From a virus, in IMG/VR virus record IMGVR_UViG_3300042485_000046, positions 1 to 22,879 of that record: DNA of 22,879 nucleotides. The stretch is one strand, 5' to 3'. The notes beneath the pieces are model-generated. The model had not been told where the DNA came from, searched no databases, and was given only the letters and a program-made list of their open reading frames with translations. The position numbers and the translations under genes were made by a program. Shown piece after piece: positions 5,926 through 13,089 of the stretch; position 1 is the stretch's first letter, and each line of letters opens with the position of its first letter.

Positions 5926-8900
5926 ATGGCTCTGGTCCTTGCAAACCGTGTCCAAGAGACGGCCACGGCGAATACTACCGTAAGCTTCACTCTTACGGGT
6001 GCGGTGCCGGGGTTCCAATCGTTTGCCGTTATCGGCAATACAAACACAACCTACTACTCGGCCACTGACGCTTCTGGCAATTGGGAGGTGGGCGTTGGCA
6101 CATACTCCACAACTGGGCCGACGCTGGACCGCACTACGGTTTACGCTTCCAGCAACTCTGGTAACGCGGTGACCTTCTCGGGCGCTGTAAACGTCTTTGT
6201 GACGTACCCGTCTGGCCGGTCAGTTAATTTAAATGAAACCGGCAATGTCTCTGCGCTGGGCACAGTATCCTCTGGCACGTGGCAGGGATCGACTGTCGGG
6301 GTAGCTTACGGCGGAACGGGCGTAACGGCTTCTTCCGGGGCCAACTCGGTTGTGCTGCGCGATGCCAATGAAAACATCACAGTAAACCGCCTCAATCAAG
6401 GTTTGCAAAACATTACCGCTTCTGGCGGCACAACGACGCTGACGGCGGCGTCAGACTTTAATCAGTTGTTGACGGGCACTGGAAACCACACATTCAGATT
6501 GCCTGATGCAACCACACTGACCGACACCACGGCGTTTCAGTTCAACAACGCCGCTACCGGAACGCTGACCATCCAGAACAATGCTGGCACAACTGTTGGC
6601 ACTGTTACGACGGGCGGGGCGGCTAATGCAGTTCTCATATCAAATGCCACTGTTGGTGGCACATGGGAATTCCACGGCTACTTGCCTGAAGGTGTCACAT
6701 GGGGCACCAATGCTCTTGATTTGGGCACAACCGTTATTTCAAACGGCACATGGCAAGGCGGCACAATTCAGTCTGGCTACGGTGGTACAGGCCTGACCAC
6801 GTTTGCAGGCGCAAACAACGCCCTGTACTCTACAAGCGCATCTGCTCTTGTAGCTGGCACCCTGCCTGTTGCTGCGGGCGGCACCGGCAATACCACGGGG
6901 CAAGCTGCTTCCGTGGCCAACGCCGTCACGTTCAACGACGGCGGCTCTGGCGGCGCGTCAGGCTCGACCTTCAACGGTTCGGGTGCCCTGACTGTCAGCT
7001 ACAACACCGTTGGAGCACCCAGCACTGGAGGTGCAAACGCCAGTGGCACTTGGGGCATCAGCATTTCGGGTAATGCTGCGACTGCAACCACTGCTACGAC
7101 GGCCACCACCGCCACCAATCAAAGCGGTGGCACGGTAAGCGCGACGACGGGGTCTTTTACAAGCAACTTGACCTCTAATTTTGGGTACTCAAACCAAGAC
7201 AACGCCCTGCGCATCTTTGCCCCGGGCGGCGCGTCTTATGCAACTACCGCCAGCACCGTTACGGGGGCCATTAAGGTAAGAATACCGGCAGCCGCAAGGG
7301 GCTCCAATACCATGATCTCATTTAAGGTCAAGGTATATCAGTACAGTGCCGGCTTGTCTGGTGAGTTTCAGATAAGCGGCTACAACTATAGCGACGTTGC
7401 GTTCACTTGGTATAACATAACTGCCACCAGTCTGTCGCAGTCACTCCCTGACCTTACTGTCCGGTTTGGCGATGATGGTACTTCTCAGTGTGTATACATT
7501 GGAGAACTTGCCTCGACATGGTCATATCCACAGGTAGTCGTCACCGACTTGATTGCGGGATATAGCGCCTATACCACAGCACTGTGGGCCTCGGGCTGGT
7601 CAGTTAGTTTCGAGTCATCGGCATTCGCTGGCGTTACAAACTCCACCGTCGCACAGAGAACAATTAACACTGCCAACTACACCAGCTACTCGCCCACCCT
7701 GACGGGCGGCGGTGCTTCGGGCACTTGGGGCATCAGCATTTCGGGTAATGCTGCGACTGCAACCACTGCAACCACTGCTACTACGGCCACCACTGCCGAC
7801 GCTCTGAATGCTGGAAACAACTACACCGGCAACCAATTTACGGCCAGCGGTTCAAACGGGTATTTCTTTGCAAACAGAAGTGCAATAGCCAACCAAGCAG
7901 GTATTCAATTTCAAACTGCTGGGACTACTAACTGGTATAATTATTTAGACAATAGCACTAACACACTTGCTTGGTATCAAACGAATACCAACACGCAGGT
8001 GATGACGCTCACCCAAGCGGGCGTCCTTAACGTTGTTGGCACAGTTACAGGCATCAATTTTGCTGACGCCATTGGCACATACAACGTCAATCTCGGCTCT
8101 GGCGGCACTGAGGGACGCGGTGCAGTTGCGGGTTACAGTGGTGGTTCGTATGGCGGTATTGGCTACAATGTTCGGCACACTACGACCAGCGGCCAATACA
8201 TTGCCCCATCTGGCGATACATCCAACTACCTGCTGTTCAATCAAGGATTTATCTTCCTTGGCGCAGGTTCAGGATCGGCAGGGCGCACACTTTCCTATAC
8301 GACACTTGCAACCATTAACGCCTCCGGCAACTTCGGTCTGGGGGTGACGCCGAGTGCGTGGAGTAGTTCTGTTGCCACACAGGTTGGCTACGGTGCGGCA
8401 CTCTCTAGCCGTTCTGCTGGCAATACCGCTAGCGACGTGACGCACGGTGCTTACTGGAACGGCACGAACTGGCTATACCAACATGGCAGTGTTGGGGCGG
8501 CGCGGTATCAAATGACCGGCGCAAATGGAGGTAGCACTCACGCATGGTTTGTTTCAGCAGGTGGCACAGCAAATACCGCCATCACCTTCACCGAACGAAT
8601 GTACCTAGACTCTTCGGGTCTGGGGGTCTATGGCGCACAAGCCTCAAGTGCCGGTCGATTGAGTGTCTCCACCAGCGGTGGCTCAAGTGGAAATTCTGCT
8701 TACTTTACCCACTTCGACGGCTCACAAAACATATATCTGCAAGTTCAGCACAGTTCCGACGGTATAAAACTATTCAACTCTTCCGCCGGAAGTTCTTCCA
8801 ACAATTTAATTTTTGGTAATGGCACAACGTCGGAGACAATGCGTATTAGCGGTCCCGGCAACCTGTCAATGGCTGCTTCTGGGGCAATCACAAGCTCTCG

Positions 8901-9222
8901 CATAAACCCTCGGGCGTCGTCGTCAGCATCCCCGGCTACTCTCACGCCAGACATCCAAGCTGCTGACCAATACGGCGTCACAGCCTTGGCCAACGCGCTT
9001 ACGATCAATGCCCCCGCAGGAACTCCTGTGGATGGCAACAAGCTGCTGTTCAGGATTCTCGACAACGGTACTGCCCGAGCTATCACTTGGAATGCCACCT
9101 ACACCGTGATTGGCACCACTTTGCCGACCACCACAACGGCAAACAAAACAACGTATGTTGGATGTGTGTACAACGCCAACAACACCCGTTGGGATGTGGT
9201 CGCCGTAACCACCCAAGCATAA
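5926..9222 (+). CDS. Large modular tail fibre protein
   Basis: The 1098-residue protein is almost entirely beta-type, low in charge, and rich in Thr, Ser, Gly and Asn. Residues 1-100 form an N-terminal module (ALVLANRVQETATANTTVSF, then WEVGVGTYSTTGPTLDRTTV) that I know from many phage fibres, presumably for virion attachment. Fibre repeats follow with GTWQGSTVGVAYGGTG, GTWQGGTIQSGYGGTG and AAGGTG. A cassette of about 210 residues lies between two copies of GTWGISISGNAATATTA (residues 374 and 599). Distal modules include SGNFGLGVTPSAW and a C-terminal domain at 1024-1098 with TINAPAGTPVDGNKLLF. No S74-type peptidase chaperone motif was recognised. Its likely role is host receptor binding. Confidence 0.82.
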   Translation: MALVLANRVQETATANTTVSFTLTGAVPGFQSFAVIGNTNTTYYSATDASGNWEVGVGTYSTTGPTLDRTTVYASSNSGNAVTFSGAVNVFVTYPSGRSVNLNETGNVSALGTVSSGTWQGSTVGVAYGGTGVTASSGANSVVLRDANENITVNRLNQGLQNITASGGTTTLTAASDFNQLLTGTGNHTFRLPDATTLTDTTAFQFNNAATGTLTIQNNAGTTVGTVTTGGAANAVLISNATVGGTWEFHGYLPEGVTWGTNALDLGTTVISNGTWQGGTIQSGYGGTGLTTFAGANNALYSTSASALVAGTLPVAAGGTGNTTGQAASVANAVTFNDGGSGGASGSTFNGSGALTVSYNTVGAPSTGGANASGTWGISISGNAATATTATTATTATNQSGGTVSATTGSFTSNLTSNFGYSNQDNALRIFAPGGASYATTASTVTGAIKVRIPAAARGSNTMISFKVKVYQYSAGLSGEFQISGYNYSDVAFTWYNITATSLSQSLPDLTVRFGDDGTSQCVYIGELASTWSYPQVVVTDLIAGYSAYTTALWASGWSVSFESSAFAGVTNSTVAQRTINTANYTSYSPTLTGGGASGTWGISISGNAATATTATTATTATTADALNAGNNYTGNQFTASGSNGYFFANRSAIANQAGIQFQTAGTTNWYNYLDNSTNTLAWYQTNTNTQVMTLTQAGVLNVVGTVTGINFADAIGTYNVNLGSGGTEGRGAVAGYSGGSYGGIGYNVRHTTTSGQYIAPSGDTSNYLLFNQGFIFLGAGSGSAGRTLSYTTLATINASGNFGLGVTPSAWSSSVATQVGYGAALSSRSAGNTASDVTHGAYWNGTNWLYQHGSVGAARYQMTGANGGSTHAWFVSAGGTANTAITFTERMYLDSSGLGVYGAQASSAGRLSVSTSGGSSGNSAYFTHFDGSQNIYLQVQHSSDGIKLFNSSAGSSSNNLIFGNGTTSETMRISGPGNLSMAASGAITSSRINPRASSSASPATLTPDIQAADQYGVTALANALTINAPAGTPVDGNKLLFRILDNGTARAITWNATYTVIGTTLPTTTTANKTTYVGCVYNANNTRWDVVAVTTQA
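7045..7094 (+). repeat. 50-bp direct repeat, copy 1
   Basis: This sequence is identical to 7720-7769, exactly 675 bases (225 codons) downstream in the same frame. It encodes GTWGISISGNAATATTA within the fibre gene and leads into a Thr/Ala codon run. Confidence 0.9.
7720..7769 (+). repeat. 50-bp direct repeat, copy 2
   Basis: This is a perfect copy of 7045-7094. Together the two copies bracket a distinct fibre cassette (about 7095-7719), and recombination between them would delete it in frame. Confidence 0.9.
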
Positions 9223-9231
9223 GGGGTCAAT

Positions 9232-11418
9232 ATGGCGGATAGATACTGGGTGGGCGGTACAGCAGCATGGGACGCTACTGCGGGTACTAAATGGGCGCTG
9301 ACTTCTGGTGGTGCTGGGGGGCAAGCCATTCCTACTCTTGCTGATGATGTATTTTTTGATGGCGCTTCTGGTGCTGTAACTTGTACCATAAGCTCTGGCC
9401 TGCCTAGTGGTGCTGCGGCCAAATCAATTACTTGCACTGGGTTTACTGGAACTTTGGCGGGTACTGCGATACTCGGCGTGGCTGGCTCTATTACGCTTGT
9501 AGCGGGTATGACTTTTTCGTACACGGGCATTCTCACAATTAGCGGTACTGCCACGGTAACAAGTGCTGGTAAAACGTTTGGCTCCATCTCAATTAACGGT
9601 ACTGGAATTACTGTTACGCTTGCGGATGCAATGACGCTGGGTACAACAAGTACGTTGACACTAACTGCCGGTACGCTTGCTCTTGCAGGCTTCACTCTAA
9701 GCACTGGCACTTTTAGTTCCAGCAATTCAAACACCCGCGCAATTTCATTTAGTACAGGTAATATTGCAATTACCAACTCACTTGGTGTGGGTACAAACTT
9801 AAGCATGGCAACAGCCACGGGATTTACTTGGACTGGCACGGGTGGCTTTACAAGAAATAACACTAACAGCACCACGCTTAATTTTGGAAGCACCGCCGGT
9901 GGAACTGTTTCTAATGCCCCAAACTTAACAGTTACTGGCGGTCCAAGCTCATTGACAATTACAAGTGGAAGTTACTTTAAGAATGTAATTTTTACAGGCA
10001 GTACAAGTACGGTGACTGCCAGCGGCTTAAACATTGCTGGAAATTTAACCCTTGCCACTGGAGGAGCGTATACGGCTGTTTTTCCAACATTCCTTGCGTC
10101 AGCAACAGTTACAAGCAACGGTAAGACGCTTGGCAGTACAACGGTCAACGGCTCAGGTATTACCGTCACGCTTGCTGATGCAATGACGACTGGGACATCT
10201 AGCACATTTACCCTTACTCAAGGGACTCTTAATCTTGCAGGCTTTACTCTAAGCACTGGTATCTTTTCCTCCTCTGGAACATCCACCCGAGCAATTTCAT
10301 TTGGCGCTGGCAACATTGCGCTCACCAGCACAACTGCCTCAACGACCGTGTTGAGCATGGCAATTTCTACCAACTTTACATTTACGGGTACAGGGGGTTT
10401 TACTCGCAATATGGCAGCTACAGCAACTGTGGCTTTTGGCACCCAGCCGGGCGGCACAGTATCAAACGCCCCTAACCTAACAGTCAATGCTGGCGCATCG
10501 GCGCTTACGATTACCAGCGGAAGTTTCTTTAAAGACTTGATCTTTACAGGCAGTACAAGTACGGTGACTGCCAGCAACGTAACAATAGGGGGTAATTTGA
10601 CGCTTGCTTCTGGTGGAACGTATACAGCCGTTGTGCCAACATTCCGTGCGTCAGGAACAATTACAAGCGCAGGCAGAGCACTTGGTGCCACCACAATCAA
10701 CGGCTCTGGTATCACGGTCACACTTGCTGATGCATTGCAGCTTGGTTCCAGTGGAACGGGCACTCTTACTCTGACAGAAGGAGCGTTTAACGCTGCCGGT
10801 TTCAATGTATCTATAGGAACTTTCAGTTCAAGCAATACCAATACTAGGACGCTTAGTATGGGGTCTGGAACTTGGACTATTTATACAACCGGCGTTCCCG
10901 GTGCTACGGTGTGGAACATAGCGACTTCCACCAATATGACATTAAACCCAAGCACCTCAACAATAAACCTCAACATATTTGGGTCGTCGTCGCCGTATGT
11001 GTTTAGTGGGGGCGGGCTGACATACTACAACCTTAGCCTTTCAAGGGCAGATGCTTTTTCAGGAAGCACGGCAAGAATTGTTGGCTCCAACACATTCAAC
11101 AACATTACGAATACTTCTCAGCCTCTTACATTTCAACTCACGGCGGGTACAACTCAAACGGTGTCTAATTTTGGCCTGTCGGGCACCGCAGGCAACTTGG
11201 TCACAATCAATAGCACGACCGGGGGATCACAGGCAACATTATCAAAGGCTTCCGGCACAGTCAACGCGCAGTACCTGTCGATTCAGGATAGTATCGCAAC
11301 GGGTGGGGCCACATGGAACTCTTTGCTCACAAGCGGAAATGTGAATAACGGCAACAACACCGGGTGGTTTTTCGGTGCTGTTGCAGCAACCGGCAATATG
11401 TTTTTGATGTTTAATTAA
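9232..11418 (+). CDS. Repeat-rich beta virion protein (YWVGG type)
   Basis: This 728-residue protein is nearly all Thr, Ser, Gly, Ala and Asn with very few charges, typical of a beta-solenoid or parallel-beta virion protein. The N-terminal module RYWVGGTAAWDATAGTKWAL and DDVFFDGASG is widespread in phage structural proteins. From about residue 108, units of exactly 184 residues follow; each contains NGSGITVTLADAM (or near), SSSN.NTRAISF, GGTVSNAPNLTV and GSTSTVTAS. Two units are full and a third diverges after about 65 residues. The C-terminus has SKASGTVNAQ and GNNTGWFFG, shared with the protein at 13090-14733. The Shine-Dalgarno AAGGGG overlaps the previous stop. It is probably a fibre or surface decoration protein. 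Confidence 0.8.
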   Translation: MADRYWVGGTAAWDATAGTKWALTSGGAGGQAIPTLADDVFFDGASGAVTCTISSGLPSGAAAKSITCTGFTGTLAGTAILGVAGSITLVAGMTFSYTGILTISGTATVTSAGKTFGSISINGTGITVTLADAMTLGTTSTLTLTAGTLALAGFTLSTGTFSSSNSNTRAISFSTGNIAITNSLGVGTNLSMATATGFTWTGTGGFTRNNTNSTTLNFGSTAGGTVSNAPNLTVTGGPSSLTITSGSYFKNVIFTGSTSTVTASGLNIAGNLTLATGGAYTAVFPTFLASATVTSNGKTLGSTTVNGSGITVTLADAMTTGTSSTFTLTQGTLNLAGFTLSTGIFSSSGTSTRAISFGAGNIALTSTTASTTVLSMAISTNFTFTGTGGFTRNMAATATVAFGTQPGGTVSNAPNLTVNAGASALTITSGSFFKDLIFTGSTSTVTASNVTIGGNLTLASGGTYTAVVPTFRASGTITSAGRALGATTINGSGITVTLADALQLGSSGTGTLTLTEGAFNAAGFNVSIGTFSSSNTNTRTLSMGSGTWTIYTTGVPGATVWNIATSTNMTLNPSTSTINLNIFGSSSPYVFSGGGLTYYNLSLSRADAFSGSTARIVGSNTFNNITNTSQPLTFQLTAGTTQTVSNFGLSGTAGNLVTINSTTGGSQATLSKASGTVNAQYLSIQDSIATGGATWNSLLTSGNVNNGNNTGWFFGAVAATGNMFLMFN
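9553..10104 (+). repeat. 552-bp tandem coding unit, copy 1
   Basis: The unit encodes 184 residues beginning TVTSAGKTFGS. The next unit starts exactly 552 bases later. A 33-base segment at 9991-10023 is identical to 10543-10575 at the same 552-base offset. Confidence 0.85.
10105..10656 (+). repeat. 552-bp tandem coding unit, copy 2
   Basis: The unit encodes TVTSNGKTLGS onward, with the same internal order of motifs as copy 1 and identical length. A third, partial copy begins at 10657 and loses similarity after roughly 65 codons. Confidence 0.85.
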
Positions 11419-11423
11419 CCACC

Positions 11424-12323
11424 ATGTTTGGAATATCAAGCTTCGCCCAAACACCGTTTGCCTCCCTTGCGGGGACGGCAAGTGCGTTGTCTATTGTGGA
11501 GGGCATTCAGCTTGGTGACGCCAGCACACAAATATCAGCTTTCCTGATAAGCCAAACAGAGCCGTTCACAGTAGACGAGGTTGATGCAACGGCGGGTGAT
11601 TTTTTTGGCAGCGTGATTGAAAACTTAAACGCCGCTGATGCGGCCACGGTGCTGGCTGCTTTCCTTGCATCAGCCACTGAAAACTCTTCCCTAGCCGACA
11701 TCCCAATCATCGCGGCACAGTTTGCACAGTCCGTCGCTGAAAACAGTGCGCTGGCTGACGCCCAAGAAGTTTATTCAGAGTTCCTGCAAACCCGCACGGA
11801 AGGCTTCACGATAGACGATTCCAGCGCCCAGCAGTCAGCGTTTGTGCAGTCTATTACTGAAGACAGCCAAATGGCGGATGCGCCAACAATCTTGGCTCAG
11901 TTTGCCCAATCTATATCAGAGGACATGACGCTTGAAGACATTGAAGATATTGCAGCGCAGTTTGTTCAGGCAGTCACCGAAGGCACCACAGTAGCAGACT
12001 TGATCGAAATCATTCAGATGTTCTTTGAAACAGTCACAGAGAACCTGAACAGCGCCGATGCAAACACAGCCATACAAGGCTTCTTCTTTACCGTAGCTGA
12101 AAACCTGAATAGCGCAGATGCGGCAACAGTGCTGGCAGCGTTTCAAACAGCAATTACAGAAAATATAAACTTGGCAGATAACTTTGATGTTTCGGGTTGG
12201 ATAAGAATTATTGACTCTCAGGCTGTTGTCTGGACTGATGTAAGCGTTGGTCAAAATCCGGGTTGGGCAGGTGTAAACGATGCTCAAACATCTAACTGGC
12301 AAAACATAAACAATTTACAATGA
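11424..12323 (+). CDS. Virion-type protein made of eleven 20-residue repeats
   Basis: The 299-residue protein has three zones. Residues 1-25 are a Ser/Ala-rich lead. Residues 26-245 are eleven consecutive repeats of exactly 20 residues without insertion or deletion; each begins Glu-(Asn/Gly/Asp/Pro), usually has Asp at position 7 and always has Phe at 15 (for example ENLNAADAATVLAAFLASAT). A twelfth partial repeat follows. Residues 259-299 are three 11-residue repeats with Trp at 259, 270, 281 and 292 (WxxVxxxQxxx type). The strict period suggests a solenoid with one coil per repeat. It lies between fibre-like genes, so a tail or fibre role is likely. No clear Shine-Dalgarno precedes ATG 11424. 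I know similar Glu/Ala/Asp repeats from phage proteins, but no function. Confidence 0.8.
   Translation: MFGISSFAQTPFASLAGTASALSIVEGIQLGDASTQISAFLISQTEPFTVDEVDATAGDFFGSVIENLNAADAATVLAAFLASATENSSLADIPIIAAQFAQSVAENSALADAQEVYSEFLQTRTEGFTIDDSSAQQSAFVQSITEDSQMADAPTILAQFAQSISEDMTLEDIEDIAAQFVQAVTEGTTVADLIEIIQMFFETVTENLNSADANTAIQGFFFTVAENLNSADAATVLAAFQTAITENINLADNFDVSGWIRIIDSQAVVWTDVSVGQNPGWAGVNDAQTSNWQNINNLQ
11499..12158 (+). repeat. Eleven 60-bp (20-residue) tandem repeats
   Basis: Residues 26-245 of the protein at 11424-12323 divide into eleven 20-residue units in perfect register. Copies 3, 10 and 11 are closest (ENLN.AD); the others keep mainly the Glu, Asp and Phe positions. The DNA copies have diverged, so selection acts on protein period. 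Confidence 0.9.
12198..12320 (+). repeat. 33-bp (11-residue) Trp repeats
   Basis: The C-terminal end of the same protein has Trp every 11 residues, with a Gln seven residues after each Trp: three full units (such as WAGVNDAQTSN) and a final partial unit WQNINNLQ. Confidence 0.85.
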
Positions 12324-12355
12324 GTGTTGGGTCAGCCCAAGCACAGGAGATTTAA

Positions 12356-13078
12356 ATGGCATCCACACCGCTTCTTGGACTATCACTGCCAGCAGACGGC
12401 ACCACAAACTGGGGTGCATTGGTAAACACGAGCATCACGGCGCTGTTGGATTCGGCTATTGCTGGTACAACAATCTTGTCGTCTGATGCAGATGTAACGC
12501 TGACCACCACGGCCGAGGCATCAAACCAAGCAAGGCAGGTTGTACTGCTATGCACTGGATCTAGAGCAACAGTACGCAACATCATTGCACCAGCACAAAG
12601 CAAAACCTATGTTGTGATTAATAACACAGTAGGCGGCTTTGGAGTGACTATTCGTGGCGTTGGACCTACCACTGGCGTAACAGTTCCAAGCGGCAAGACT
12701 TTCATGGTTGCGTGGAATGGCAGCGACTTTGCATTGGTGAGTACAGAGATCGCCAAACGAGTTGTATCCACGGCATCGGCGACATCTGTTACGCCCAACT
12801 CCGATACCACAGATATCTTGATACAGGCAAACACAGAACCTATTGGAACGTTGACCATCAATGCTCCAACGGGTTCACCAGTCAATGGGCAAACATTCGT
12901 GTTTCGACTGAGCAGCACAGCCGTTCAGACGTTTGCTTGGAACGCAATCTATCAAGGATCCACTGATAGTCCATTGCCTTCTGCTTCATCTGGAGCAAGC
13001 AAGACAGACTACATGGGATTTATCTACAACACATCAAACAGCAAGTGGCAGATGCTGGCCAAGAACTTTGGCTTCTAA
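12356..13078 (+). CDS. Short fibre-like virion protein
   Basis: The 240-residue protein starts at ATG 12356 after AGGAGA. Its N-terminus, STPLLGLSLPADGTTNWGAL, is a type I recognise at the start of phage tail-fibre-like proteins. The middle has strands VVLLCTGSRATVRNIIAP, KTYVVINNTVGGFGVTIRG and PSGKTFMVAWNGSDFALV. The C-terminal domain (165-240), beginning TLTINAPTGSPVNGQTFVF, aligns along its whole length with the last 75 residues of the large fibre at 5926-9222. The two proteins therefore share a terminal module, perhaps for trimerisation or receptor contact. The protein is short for a complete fibre and may be a fibre tip or a decoration protein. Confidence 0.78.
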   Translation: MASTPLLGLSLPADGTTNWGALVNTSITALLDSAIAGTTILSSDADVTLTTTAEASNQARQVVLLCTGSRATVRNIIAPAQSKTYVVINNTVGGFGVTIRGVGPTTGVTVPSGKTFMVAWNGSDFALVSTEIAKRVVSTASATSVTPNSDTTDILIQANTEPIGTLTINAPTGSPVNGQTFVFRLSSTAVQTFAWNAIYQGSTDSPLPSASSGASKTDYMGFIYNTSNSKWQMLAKNFGF

Positions 13079-13080
13079 TT

Positions 13081-13085
13081 GGAGG
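13081..13085 (+). promoter_or_regulatory. Shine-Dalgarno GGAGG selecting GTG 13090
   Basis: GGAGG begins two bases after the preceding stop and lies four bases before GTG 13090. It supports that start, and the N-terminus it gives aligns with the protein at 9232. Confidence 0.65.
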
Positions 13086-13089
13086 CACC

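Noticed and set aside
5321-5944. 207-residue antisense open frame
   Set aside because: It lies wholly opposite a well-supported gene (5306-5914) and has an Arg/Ser-rich composition without recognisable domains.
5926-9222. Diversity-generating retroelement target in the fibre gene
   Set aside because: No reverse transcriptase, template repeat or adenine-biased variable repeat was seen; the repeats present are exact copies or ordinary tandem units.
9099-9893. 264-residue antisense open frame
   Set aside because: It mirrors the Thr/Ser-rich repeat gene on the + strand; its Val/Pro/Leu-rich translation is the expected reverse reading of such codons, and no ribosome binding site was seen.
10218-10841. 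207-residue antisense open frame
   Set aside because: It is the same kind of shadow of the 184-residue tandem units, with repeated VTVIPEPL-like text reflecting the + strand repeats.
12327-12340. Small hairpin (TTGGG/CCCAA) between 11424-12323 and 12356-13078
   Set aside because: It has only five base pairs and no following T run; too weak to call a terminator.
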